Of a stretch of DNA of 64,000 nt, positions 38,201 to 50,000 are shown in pieces (the first letter of the stretch is position 1; each line of letters begins with the position of its first letter). The DNA lies in NCBI GenBank assembly GCA_947846985.1, contig CANTUZ010000004.1:79680159-79744158 (forward strand), in the 5' to 3' direction. The notes beneath the pieces were generated by a model. That model had not been told where the DNA came from and searched no databases. It was given only the letters and a program-made list of their open reading frames with translations. This DNA is from Fratercula arctica. Its lineage: Eukaryota; Chordata; Aves; Charadriiformes; Alcidae. A program made the position numbers and the translations under genes.

Positions 38201-39564
38201 CTGAAGGTAAGTGATTCATACTGTAGTGTAAGCAGTTTGCAACCCTCCTTTTTGTCCTGGAAGACTGCAACCCAATTTCAGAAAAGCAGTAATAGAACCT
38301 AGATAGTTCTATGGTGTCATTATGGACTGTAATAGCTTCATAAAGCAAAAATCAGGAAATTTCCTCTCTATATCTTGGGGTAAAAAGCAAACGTAATAGC
38401 AAACACAGAGCAAACAAGGTGAAACCAAGAAAGATAGCCAATAATGAAAAACGTATTTAATTTCAGTATAACATTCATCCGATATCTATTTGGCATTTGT
38501 TAGTGGTTTCTCCCTTTTAATAAATTATAATATTCTAAATAGTCTGAAAAAGAAACTACGGAGCCTAGAAAGCTAGCTAAGAGTCAGTTTAATACTTAAA
38601 ATTATTTTTTTTGCAATTTGCATTCATGAGGTTGCAAATTGAAAATGTTCCTGCCACAATAATGATTTTCATATAAATTGTCAAAATCCTCTTCACACTT
38701 GTTATTATAAACTTGATAAAAAGTCAAGAAAATTAACTGAAAATAATAATACTAATGAAGCTTTTACCCCTGTAAAGCTAAAAGAGATTAATTTTTTTAG
38801 GTATTTTCTAAAATGGCCCTTTATTTTTTTTACCAGTTCAAATGTCAGTTAGATACTGTAATTTATGGAAAAAAGATTGTGTCCTGAACTGATATTTTAA
38901 AAAAATGCTTCCTAAATCCCTAAAGGCATTAGCACCAACCTTACATTCCAGTGTAAATTCAACATTGACTTTTACCTACTCTTCTTAGATCAGTGTTGTA
39001 GTATTGAACATACTTTAGTAATCAAAATAAAGACTATGTTTGAACTTGGTTTATATAAATAATAAGCCTTATTTATCTGATCTTCTGGGGACCTTAAATC
39101 TTATTAGGACCCTTTCAATCTCTTTAGCAATCTTTCGATTAGGTGAAATAGGCAGCGTAAAACCGTGGTTCCTTACATAAATGCGTAAGTGGACTAAACT
39201 GGTTGGGGCTCTGGTGGCTCGAGTTGGAACACTTGTTTTCTTATGGAGACAGCCGTAGTGTCACTTGATATGGAACAAAAAATCAAAAACTGCTGACAGT
39301 CTGTTCGTCATTGCAAATCGCCACATTTTGTATTGTGTCTACCTCTTCCTTTGACCTCAAAACCCTGTATTTTTTGCCATCAAGGGGCACACTGCAACTG
39401 CTACCAACCTGTATTTGGGGGGTTTCAGACAATGTGGTGTTTTAGAGGGACAGTGCCTAAAACAGAAAGGGGTTTGTTCCCTTGTAATAAGACCATTACT
39501 GCTTTGTGAGATGTACAGTTCTCTTGGGGTTCTTTAATGAACAAGAAAAGACGAGGCGCGAGGC
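35202..39564. other. AT-rich unique DNA, no gene seen
   Basis: About 4.4 kb. Three minus-strand frames lie in a row (35388-35654, 35781-36167 of 128 codons, 36272-36565). Their products are hydrophobic or mixed, and none resembles a family I know. No splice or promoter set links them. A decayed unknown repeat on the minus strand is possible. Nothing else was recognised. Confidence 0.5.
35477..35530. repeat. Short imperfect tandem repeat, ~20-22 bp period
   Basis: Three copies of TAAGACACAAAT (the last with one change) start at 35477, 35499 and 35519, with AGATA spacers in between. This is a local triplication. Confidence 0.8.
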
Positions 39565-39654
39565 GGAGAGGAGAGGAGAGGAGAGGAGAGGAGAGGAGAG
39601 GAGAGGAGAGGAGAGGAGAGGAGAGGAGAGGAGAGGAGAGGAGAGGAGAGGAGA
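39565..39654. repeat. (GAGAG)n pentanucleotide microsatellite, ~18 units
   Basis: About 90 bp of near-pure GAGAG on plus (CTCTC on minus). The RRGEE and LLSSP frames it creates are artefacts. It occupies the place where the usual ATTCTATGA tail of the neighbouring reversed CR1 should be. Confidence 0.97.
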
Positions 39655-39770
39655 AAATTTCAGTTGGAAGGAACCTCCAACAATCAGCGAGTTCAACTGC
39701 GTGACCACTTCCAGGCTGACCAAAAGTTAAAGCAAATTAGTAAGGGCATTGTCCAAATGCGTCTGGTAGA
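39655..39770 (-). mobile_element. CR1 LINE 3' end fragment, older subfamily
   Basis: Reversed CR1 untranslated region: AGTTGGAAGGAACCTCCAAC, then 'gagttcaactgcgtgaccac', 'ggctgaccaaaagttaaagc' and 'taagggcattgtccaaatgc'. The wording differs from the other copies here, so this is a separate subfamily. The end near 39770 is approximate. Confidence 0.88.
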
Positions 39771-41670
39771 TTCCTGGCTCCTTGACTTTGAGCTTTTGAA
39801 ACACCAACTCTGTCTATGTTTTTAGACACTTCAAATCTTTTAATAATTTGGGATCCTAAAGCTTTTAAGTGAGCCTCTGGATGCAAGTCAGAGTAAATAC
39901 ATTTAATTAACAATGATCTACTCACTAAGGCTGAATAGGAAAAGTTCCCATGTATTTCAGGAATGGCAAGAATAAGCTTAGCTTTTTACTGTCCTTGGGT
40001 TTTGCACAAGTTGGATTCAAGTGGAGTTTAAATCATGACAGATGTAGTATCTGAGAGTAATATAAGTAGAACTTTTAATTTCGTATTGCTAAGCTGCTTC
40101 TCATTAAGTCACTTACAATAGAATACATCTTCTTCTCATTTTCAGAAATTAATTTCTTAACACAGGAAAACTTAAATGCAGTGTGTGTAAGAAATTACCA
40201 TCCTGACCATTTATGTCATGTACTCATGTAATATGCTGCTACAGTGTGGAAATTTGCATGGAAAATTGTATATTAATGTACGTTGTCCTAATGATAGTTC
40301 GATGGATCCAGATTTTATTAAAATCTTTAAAGTGGCTTTGTGACCTATGAGACTTTACATTTCGCCTCTAGAATTTTCTTTCATATGTAGGTTCCGTAAA
40401 CATCCCTGTCATTTATGTTGTATAATCTAATTTTTATTACTTACATAGCACTTTAATTGCCCTATATAATTCCTGATTATGAACAATTTCTTAGAATAAC
40501 TTGTTAAATGGATAAAGAATATTGTTAGTAACGTTTGTATGAGTATGATCAGAGGAAAGTAAAATGGGCCTTTTGTGAAAGTTATATGAAGAATTTATTA
40601 ACATTGGGAAAAATGTGTTTTAATTGTCATACTCTATCAAAAATATGGGCCAACATTTTTCTAAATGTGATTGAACTGCTCTTCAGACTGGATGTGTCTG
40701 GGTGTTTTATAGTGGATTTGACGTTGGTCTGGAAGCGGATGTGTAATCGAGAAGTTTGTCTATTTGCGTTGGGAACAGTGTTAATAGCTGATGTTGCTTT
40801 TCTCCCATTGGACTTCAGGCTATATTAGAGAAATAGGAAATCTACTTTAAAATTTTATAAAAATAATTATACTGTAAGCTAAATTTATTTTTTTTCTGTC
40901 ATGGAAAGATAACTGCAAATGGCAGTTGATTTTAGGATTTCGGTACTCCAACTTACGCTACTAAATCATACACTATTTTCTGATCATTAAAAGTCTGTAT
41001 GATGTAGCTAAGTCCAGTAGTTTATCCAAGTATAATAAAAAAACCCAATACAATAAAATTATGTTTGATAACGTGCTTTGAAATTCATTCTGAACGAGGT
41101 GGAGGAGGAGGAAGAAGAAGAAAACGGGGATCAAATCTTTGTCTAAAAAAGATTAGTGTGCCTCAGATTACTTCAGTGGTTTTTTGCTGATTTATGCCAG
41201 CTGAAGTGCTGAGTTTTCACAATCACAGCTGGTTTATTCAAACCATTTATTTTTCCTCCTTCATCCAATTTTAGCTCCGCTGTGTTGACACTGTTCTGAA
41301 ATTCAGTGGAGTTTTTTCAAATTTCAGTTTTCAATTTAGATTTCACACCAAATAAATGTAAAATCCATCATGGCAAGGAAACCCTTGATAACAAATACTA
41401 TAAAGTGGGTTTGTCATGGTGAAATTCACAATATGTTATAAGCGTTCGTCTAAAAATTACATATTGTTTCAGGAACAATGTACCAAAAGAACATACATAT
41501 GGACAATCTTATTAGATGTCACTTAATTTTTATTATTTAGAATGTATATATGACATTCTGTAATGTCCCAGTGTCTATAGGAGATAAGAAATCAGTTACA
41601 GTATCATGGAAGGGAAATTAATATTTTGATTCGAAATTATATAAAGCAAAATCAGTTTGTAAACTCTGTG
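39771..41670. other. AT-rich unique DNA, no gene seen
   Basis: About 1.9 kb with no recognisable gene or interspersed repeat. The plus frame at 40535-40828 (97 codons) has no family resemblance. Confidence 0.6.
41098..41123. repeat. GGA/GAA purine repeat
   Basis: About 26 bp of GGA triplets passing into GAA triplets. A short purine-only tract. Confidence 0.85.
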
Positions 41671-42753
41671 TGTAGTGGGCTGACCCTGGCTGGACGCCTG
41701 GTGCCCACCAAAGCCGCTCTATTGCTCCTCTCCTCAGCAGGACGGAGGAGAGAAAATATAACAAAATACTCGTGGTTGAGGTAAGGACAGGGAGATCATG
41801 CACCCATTGCTGTCATGAGCAAAACAGACTCAGGTTGGGGAAGAAAAAATTAATTTATTACCAATCAAGTCAGAGTAGGATAATAAGAAATAAAACAAAG
41901 TCTTGAAAGGACCTTCCCCCCACCCCTCCCTTCTTCCCACCTCAACTGCACTCCCCATTTCTCTGCCTCCTCCCGGTGAGCGGCACAGGGGGACGAGGAA
42001 TGGGGGTTGTGGTCAGTCCGTCACACATTGTCTCAGCCTCTCCTTCCTCCTCAGGGGAGGACTCCTCATACTCTGTCCCTGCTTCATCATGGGGTCCCTC
42101 CCACGGGAGACAGTCCTCCATGAATTTCTCCAACGTTGGTCTTTCCCACAGGCTGCAGTCCTTCAGGAACTGCTCCAGTGTGGGTCCCCCACATGGTCAC
42201 AAGTCCTGCCAGCAAACCTGCTCCAGCATGGGCTCCTCTCTCCATGGGTCCACAGCTCCTGCCAGGACCCTGCTCCAACGCGGGTTCTCCACAGGATCAC
42301 AGCCTCCTTTGGGCGTCCGCCTGCTCTGTCATGAGGTCCTCCATGGGCTGCAGGTGGATAACTGCTCCACCATTAACTTCCATGGGTTGCAGATGGATAC
42401 CTGCTCCACTGTGGACCTCCATGTGTGGACAGCCTGCCTCACCATGGTCTTCACCATAGGCTAAAGGGGAATCTCTGTTTCAGCTCCTGGAGCACCTCCT
42501 TCTTCTCCTTCTTCACTGACCTTGGTGTCTGCAGAGTTGTTGCTCACATATTCTTCCTCCTCTCCTGGGCTGCAATCACTCAGTTTGGTTTTTTCCCCCC
42601 CTTCTGAACTATGTTACCCCAGAGCGGTGAGTCCCTCTTGGAGCCGGCTGGCATTGGCTCTATCGGTCATGGGGGAAGCTTCTAGCAGCTTCTCACAGAA
42701 GCCACCCCTGTAGCTCCCCCGCTACCAAAACCTTGCCACAAAACCCCAATACA
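41671..42753 (-). mobile_element. Solo LTR of an endogenous retrovirus, ~1.08 kb
   Basis: On the minus strand the element starts TGTATTGGGG (42753) and ends CCACTACA (41671), the TG...CA ends of a retroviral LTR. On plus, ctgtg precedes it and gtgtg follows, compatible with a 5-bp target duplication with one change. A minus-strand poly-A signal AATAAA lies at 41859-41854. The expected TATA region (about 42605-42620) is degraded. Between 42110 and 42460 a degenerate 40-50 bp repeat carrying TGCTCC recurs. No gag, pol or env sequence flanks it, so it is a recombined solo LTR. Long open frames in several phases inside it follow from its GC-rich repeats. I know this LTR type as widespread in bird genomes but do not give a family name. 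Confidence 0.93.
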
Positions 42754-43439
42754 GTGTGGTTATGTATATATTTATATTTATAATATATATTATTAATGGG
42801 ATTTTTAGAAACCAGCGGGAGGTCTGCCATTACTTTGAGTGATGCCAAAATTTCACCCCAGTGTCAAAGACTTATCAGAATGCCTGAAAATATATCTCTG
42901 TGCCAGAAAAAAATGCCTTGGAGGATTTCATGTGTTTAAAAGATTCATGGAGTTTGTTCAAGAATGATTAAGTGACTATGCTAAATAAATACTATTTATT
43001 TATGTATGATGAGATAATCTTGTTCATGCCCTCAGGCTAATGAAAGCCAAGTGAAGAATACATAAAGCAATTATACACACAGTGTAAAGGGATTTGAGGG
43101 TCATTGGCATCGATTTGAACATTGTTCAGTAGCCCTGAAATACCAGTTCCCAGGCCAAATTGTTTCATTAGCCTTCTCATTCCCTAATACACAGATTATT
43201 TATCATGTTGCTACCCTTTTTATACCTTTCCTCTGCCTAAAACTGTGATGTCAGCCCCATCATGTAATTAAGAACCAAGTTTTTTTGTCATGTTCTAGAT
43301 TGTTCTCATTGATGTTGGTACTATCTTTTAAGTTGCCCTCTTATTCAGATCTCTTACAGAGTATCCTCTTTCTATTCAGTTTCTGCTGCTTGTTATTGAT
43401 TTAAAAAAACATTCTAGGATTAATGGAACTGGTGTAATT
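42754..43439. other. AT-rich unique DNA, no gene seen
   Basis: The sequence right of the LTR begins with a TATATATTTATATTTATA-like AT tract (42762-42790). No gene recognised. Confidence 0.6.
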
Positions 43440-44340
43440 AATACACAGTGATGGAGTAGAAGAGGGGAAAATCCAAAGGAAAGGAGGTAGGGAAAGAAAG
43501 ACGAAAGAGTGCTCAGATGGCACAAGTCATTAGATCACTCCAAGGATACGTTTACAGAGATGCAGGAAAAAAGACAATGAAAGAAGGAACAAAGACTATG
43601 AAAGAAGGACCTAGAAGCTGGAAAACGTGAAGACACAATCAGCTGAAAACACCTCATGAAGACAAGCTCAAATATGAACAAATGAGGTAGATTTGATCCA
43701 GTTTTGAAGATTAAACAAAAAAATGAGAGAAGGAGGAAACTGAACATTTTGGACAGAACAGTATTTTGGAAGTTGAATACATGAAGGAAGTTAAAAAAAA
43801 AAAAAAGGAAGAAAATGGCATCAAAACCTGAGGGTTTATGATTCCACAGACATCAGCTTCTGGGCCAGTGTACTTAAAATTGACGTGGAATGGAGAGTAA
43901 CAAGTAAGCAAAAAGTTTGCTGTTGTAACTTAATTCATCTGTTGAAATAAAAAGGAAATAAAAAATTAAGTCTACTGCAAAGAGATTTGGTAAGCTTTGA
44001 AATTATGGAGTGAAAAGCAGTAAAAAGACAGATGAAATTCAATATAGTTAAATGTGAATGAGCAAACATTTTTAAAAAAAATGATAACCACTGTCAGGAA
44101 AAAAAACCTCTTGAAGCTATGAGAGAGAACTGCATGGAAAGGTCAGGTCAGAGCTCAGGAGCAATCACCAAACCATAATCAAAATTCGGAAACTAAGTAG
44201 AAGGTAGATCACGCACTATGTATTCCAATACAAGATCAAGGAATATTGATGAAATTATCAGGCAGCAGGGCACTATTGCACATGTAAATTTGGAATGCCA
44301 AAAGTTTGTGGAGCTTCAAGAGGCAAAGAGATGCATTAAT
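43440..44340. other. Purine-rich tract (A+G on plus strand)
   Basis: For about 900 bp the plus strand is dominated by A and G (AAAGGAAAGGAGGTAGGGAA near 43475 and many GAAAG/AGAAGG words). This makes the minus frames rich in F, S and L. A 17-bp word (agacaatgaaagaagga) is repeated with one change 21 bp later, at 43572 and 43593. An A14 run lies at 43793-43806. I see no gene. Strand asymmetry might mark a transcribed but non-coding region or an unrecognised repeat. Confidence 0.45.
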
Positions 44341-46995
44341 AAAAGAATACGTGTTAACTGAACGGGAAATCTGACATACTGGGTTTGATCCAGTTCCAGT
44401 CAGGTCTTTTACTAGAGAAATTTAGTTAAACCTCTGCAAGATCTGAACTGTCGTGGAGTCTGCTTGGACCCTCCGCCGAAGACCAATAAGTAGTTTTTTA
44501 TTATACTCACCTTATTTCCTTTTTCTTCTCTACCATATCAAAATGGCCACTCAGGACAGAAGGAAATCAAGTGCTTCTCTGACACTGCTGATGCTTGAAC
44601 TCTGTGGTGTGAATGCGAGACAAAAATACGGTAGCAAACAGCCAAGTTAAGATTAGATATGTATTATCACCATCCTGTAAAAGTTTTATTTCGCTCAGTA
44701 AGAAGGTTGCTGAGCAATTTATTCCAGTTAATGAGTTCCTGGCAAAGTTAGAGGCCACGTAAAAGTTTTTTTCAACTCTTTATCTCACACCACTTTTCAG
44801 TTAAAGAAGTTACGCGGATAGTCCTGGGTTTTTTCATTTTTATATGCTTTGTCAGACTCCCAGCAGTTCACTCTCCCAGGCTGTATATGGTAGAACAGTC
44901 CACAAGGAAGATAGTCCTGTGTCTAATTAGTGACTTTCACTCAAAATTGATTCACGATGGTAAGAAATATTGTGTCAGTCTCTAAATATTTCTGAAATAA
45001 TACTCTTCAACCTTCAGACTGTTACTTCAGCTGTTTAAGCAATTCAAGTTAACGAAGAGTTTGTCTTCCAGTGCAAGTGCAGCTCATTGCCATGAATCAT
45101 CTCTAAAACTGTTTGGGAACATGTTCATATTTTTCCCCTAAGAAAATGTCATTTTTGGCAAAAATAAAACCTTTTTGGAAGAACATTTTCATTGGAAAAG
45201 CGCTTCTTAAATCCAGACTACAATTTCTAGCCAAATCTGGGGAAAAATAGACCCAGCTTACACTTCCTAATTGTCCATAAGCCTCCAGTGAAGTTGGTGA
45301 AACACTGGTTTCCTGCATTATAGAAAATGCCTTTAGTGGGGAGTGTCTTCTCTGTTTTGTCATGCTTTGCCACATTGTATAAATAATTTACTGTTTATTG
45401 GCTGTGCAATTGGCCGTGTATTGTTTATAAGTCGTGCAGTAATATGAGGCAACGGCTAAGAGGTTCAGCTAGTTTGTGTGAAATTTAATTTTGGATCCCC
45501 TCATGCCATTTTTCTGTATTATTCTGTTTCTGGAATACGCTGGGGATGATTCTTAGATGTGTTTAGAGAACAAATTAAATATAACATTCATGTAACTAAA
45601 TGGTTCAGCAACTTTCCAACCACTTTGTGAACATAGCAGAATATTCCTAATAACAGCAAATTAAGAACTGGAGGAATTTTGAAATACACCTACTTGCTCT
45701 TCATTTTTCCTGGTAGATGTGACATCACCTGAATCTCAAGGTGTTTTTTTTCCTCCTTTCTGACTTACTGACAGAAGCTCTTTAAGCCTTAAAAATAACA
45801 TCTGTACATCCCACTGAATTGTCATTGTGCGTTCACTCTACATTTCATGAACATTTGGGCATGCCATGCACATCGCAAATATTTATCAGTAATCATCTAA
45901 AGACCTAGGAATGTAATAAAATACCTGCAGATTCAACTTTTTACTCATAAATATATGAATGACTATTATTTGTACTATTCAAACAGTTCCACCCATTTCC
46001 AGAAAGAAAGCTCTATTTTCGTAACCAAGCATAGATCAAGAAAAATATTTGGCTATTGTTACTACATCACGCATCAAAAAAGCTACTAAATGTCAACAGA
46101 GGATTTTGGAGTCCAGTCTCCAGGTTAATTTTCCCCAGCCAAAGAAAGTTGTCTTTATTCTGTTAGAACTTTTTGGGGTAACACTGATCCAAGCACCAGC
46201 GTCAACTCCCTTCTCGGTAGCTGTGATCCACCATGTGGATCTCCAGGAAGAAACGTTGACTGCGCTGCAAGTAATATATGGTCTTCAGTATATAAATGTA
46301 AAATCATCACTTGTCTTTATGCAGCTTCACATAAACAGAATCAGAAAATTATGACTTAACTAAAGCTTGTTGGAAAACAAGTTTTCTCTGTTATTACATT
46401 AATAAGAACAAAATTCCAATTTTCTGGAGGAAATAGCTAAATAAAACATTTCTCATTTAATTTCTCTTTAGTATTTGTTAGAAACTGTAGTTGCCTTTTT
46501 TTTTTTCTCTAAATGTTGGTCTCTCTAGTAAGACTGTTTATCTTTTGATTTACTGTGGTTTTCTCTTGTAAAGTAATTGATGAATTGTCTGAAAGCAGTG
46601 CTTGGTACATACAAGAGAATGGGAAAATAGAAAATTAAACTACATCTTTTATCAGTCAGTACAATAGCATGTATACACAAAAATACTTTGAAATTTTGCC
46701 AGAATATATTTATTTTTAACAAAATAAGGATTTTGTTTCTCAACAGCTCTAAGTTTCCATGGAGAAAAGATACGTTAAGAAATAATTTTGGTATTGTCAA
46801 AATCTGTTTTCCATCAAAAAACAATGTTGAGAAAAATATTAATTTAGCCTGTTTCTAAAAATAATACTAGAGTAAACTGAAGTTTTAATACTAGAAGAAA
46901 CTGAAGGTTTTCCAATAGTTATTGCAACCCTTTGTCTTTGAAAAGTGTGTTTCCAAAACATGAAAAATAGTTAGGATCCTTGAGTCATCTCACAT
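44341..46995. other. AT-rich unique DNA, no gene seen
   Basis: About 2.7 kb. The plus frame at 46049-46354 (101 codons) is the longest here. Its product is mixed in composition and matches no family I know. Confidence 0.55.
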
Positions 46996-47023
46996 GAATG
47001 TTGTGCTTTGTCGCACAACATTC
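46996..47023. repeat. Perfect 11-bp inverted repeat with 6-nt loop
   Basis: GAATGTTGTGC (46996-47006), loop TTTGTC, then the exact complement GCACAACATTC (47013-47023). One more T-A pair extends the stem. A looser CAC/GTG pairing continues outside. It is too short for a typical pre-miRNA stem. It could be a transcription-factor palindrome or the core of a small palindromic element. Confidence 0.9.
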
Positions 47024-50000
47024 AACAGGTGAATGAATTTCTACCAACTAGCTGAACAGAAATATCCTGTATTTCTCCTAGATCTGTCTCTAGGGTATAT
47101 CAGTAGAGTACCAGCTACTCTTCTCTAACATTTCAACCTTTTTGGTCATTTCCTCGGTGAATTGCTGTCTGTGAACCTTCAGTTATCTTCAAAAATGTAT
47201 CCTGATGATCACGTAGCCCAGCATGAGCACCTACATTCTGTCATAATTTTCAGTTCACTGAATTCTCTTCTATGCTAAACAGAGATGTTCGTCTTGGCCT
47301 TGATCTTGCTTCCTTATTCTTTTATTTTGCCTAATATAGTATGCAAAAATTCATAATGGGGAAATTTTAATACAGCCTTTAATAATTCTCTCTTGCTTGA
47401 ATTTGAATATTTCTATGAAAAATGAAATAATCATTTATACTGAAAATATTTATGCCAGTTGAAATACGCAGCTGCTGTGGCAAGGAAAACTATTTTCATA
47501 TAACCTGGAACCTACTTTGTCAGAATATTCATTTCAGTGTTTCTGTTTAGCTTTGCTGTTTGTGCTAGGAGACTTCTTTCAGTGAAGTAAATGCAATGCA
47601 GAGGATCAGAAATAAACTCTAAAATCGCTGTTGGTTTCAGTGTGTGTAAAGTGGGACAAAAATCAAGCAGATCACTGATAGGTCTTTTGGTGACGAGGCA
47701 GTTGGGCCGTGTTTTGTAAGCTTTATGCAATCTGTGAAGTCAATCAGCGCCAAGCACATGATCAGTATAAATAATAATCCCGTCTGTGTGAATGTTACTT
47801 GTACTGGCATTCTTATCAACGTCTCTCTCAAATTTCATCCTTGGAGTATCTCTAGTTCCAACTACCAAATCATAATTTAGAAATAATTATAGATAACACT
47901 TGGCAGCGTGAAAGAATGGATTGCTGATATTTTCCAATGGGAAGTAGAAAAAGCAATGTACAAAGATGTGAACAGTTCCATGTAAAATATATCAAAAAAA
48001 TAAATTTGTTGTCAGGGCAACCTTTTTCCATCGACAACAAGGAAAGATGAGGATGAGAAACACATGCAGTAAAAGATACAAGACTTAAAGTAGGCACAAG
48101 AGAAATGTAAGAATAACATGACCAGCGTATTCCACGCAGCTAATCAGGCGAATTGCCAGATTAATCTTTCTTTCCCTCTTTGTCCCTTAATGAAATCTCA
48201 TTTGTTTTTGAGAGAAAATAGCTTTGTAAAAGAGTTTCCCATCCAACTCGAAACAAAGCCAAGGGATGAATACAAAGCTTTAGACAGGAAGTACAGATGA
48301 AGGAAGGTTCTGTTTTAGAGATTCCAGCCAACGTCCTTCTCGCCAACCTTCTCCCTTCAGTCTTGCTCTATGACTTTCACCTCGTCTGGAAAGAAAAGCA
48401 ACATTTTGTGTTTTTTCTTTCTGTTCATACTGAGTCACACTGTTACCAAGCGTCTGTTGCAGAAGTGTTCTAACAGTTCTAACACTGAGAGATGTCTCTA
48501 ACTTCTTGGTAGAATTTCTGATGGTATTCTGCGTCCTGAAGTTGTGAAATCTGGGGGTTTGTGCCTTTCCAGTTGCACTGAGTTTCATTTTGATGAAGTT
48601 TCACATAAACCTCAGAAGCTGAAAATCTGTTACGTCATTCCAGCGCGCTTGCTAGTAAGTAAGACCACGTAGTCTCACACTTGATACAAAGCTAACTAGT
48701 AAATTGGGGAAAGATATAGGAATTCAAAGCATGTTCAAAATTAAAAAAGATTTGTATTAAAATGAGAATATTTTTTTTTTCCCACTGCAGAAGCTGACAA
48801 TATTTAATTACCTTCTCCTTTCTGGATAGAAATGAAGGAAAGTTGGTTTTATATGCATTTAAAAGGTCCTCATCTCTACCTAACTACATAACGTGCAATA
48901 CAAGAAAAGCAGTCAATGAAGTTGTTAAAGCTACTGTTGAAGCGCTGGGCTGGGATAAAGCCCATGGACTGAGGAGATGTCTACTGTGAGACCTCGGTCA
49001 AGTGACATAGAGCCTGCAATTAAATGTAACTTGTTTACTTCTGTTAGCCTACATTGGTATTGGATGAGGCTGCAAATAATTTTGCTAATTATTACTTCTA
49101 TTAATAATTTATGAAGATTTTATGTTTTCTAAGAAACATTATTTTAAGTTCTGCTCACCGTCTGTTTTGAAGACCAGGTCTGCGGAGCATTTTCCGAGGT
49201 GGATATAATGCCAGCACTTGTAGTATTAATCAGTATCTGTGCTTATATAAACTCCAATTCAAAAATTTTATCTCAAGAAATTTCAGTTCTGATTAGTGGT
49301 GTGTAAAAGGATTGTCATCAGTCATTGTGGGGAAGAAAAAAAAGGTCAGAAGGAAAGTAGAGAGGAGGATTAAGTAAAATATCCGTATGTTACAGAAGGT
49401 CCAGGGGACACTGAAACTTTAATATACTCAAAACTAGGCCCAGGATTTCATAAGGATCTTCCTTCTGGAGATTTTGAAGGTGATCCCCTCCTTTAATCTG
49501 CAGAGTTGTGTAGGACTTGCCCACAGGGTCCACCTGGGATATTCCCTGGCGTGAGATACAGATGGAAGTTGAAGACCTGTGGGACCTAGTTAGTACCTCT
49601 GGGGAGTCATTCAAGACATCTCAGTCCCTCTTTGTGACACCAGTGCCACTTACAGCTGTGAAAAGAGGCGTAGTCTGTTTTCCATGGTGTCTCTCAGCAC
49701 TGTGCTTCTCTGACAAAACACTGCAAACTCTGCAGAATCTGGAGTACCCAACCCGCTCCCCGTAAAAACTATCCCCAGTCTGCTCCAGGGAATACCATGT
49801 CTTCAAAATACTAATTGTTACATTTTTTAATTTTCAAACTAAAATTTTGGGAGGAATTTAAGATATGGCTAAATCTCAATCAGTAGTGATGTTTGTACAT
49901 AATTATTTTTTAATTTCTGTTCTCTACATAAGTAGAGGAAATACCTTCTTTTCAATGCAGTTAATAGAAAAACATAAGGCTGTACAAAAAAATAGTATAA

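Noticed and set aside
38161..38214. Perfect donor GAAG/GTAAGTG near 38207 with an acceptor 8 bp upstream
   Set aside because: The implied exon is only 8 bp long and has no partners, so a chance splice-site match is likelier.
39496..39730. RRGEE-repeat and LLSSP-repeat proteins
   Set aside because: They are translations of the GAGAG microsatellite. Every frame of such a repeat is open.
41903..42464. 143- and 162-codon plus-strand frames, among the longest in the window
   Set aside because: They lie wholly inside the solo LTR and arise from its GC-rich internal repeats, with frames open in several phases. They are also antisense to the LTR's own strand.
49504..49549. 46 bp exon-like block
   Set aside because: The acceptor is good but the donor (GGC/GTGAGA) is mediocre, and no compatible neighbour was found.
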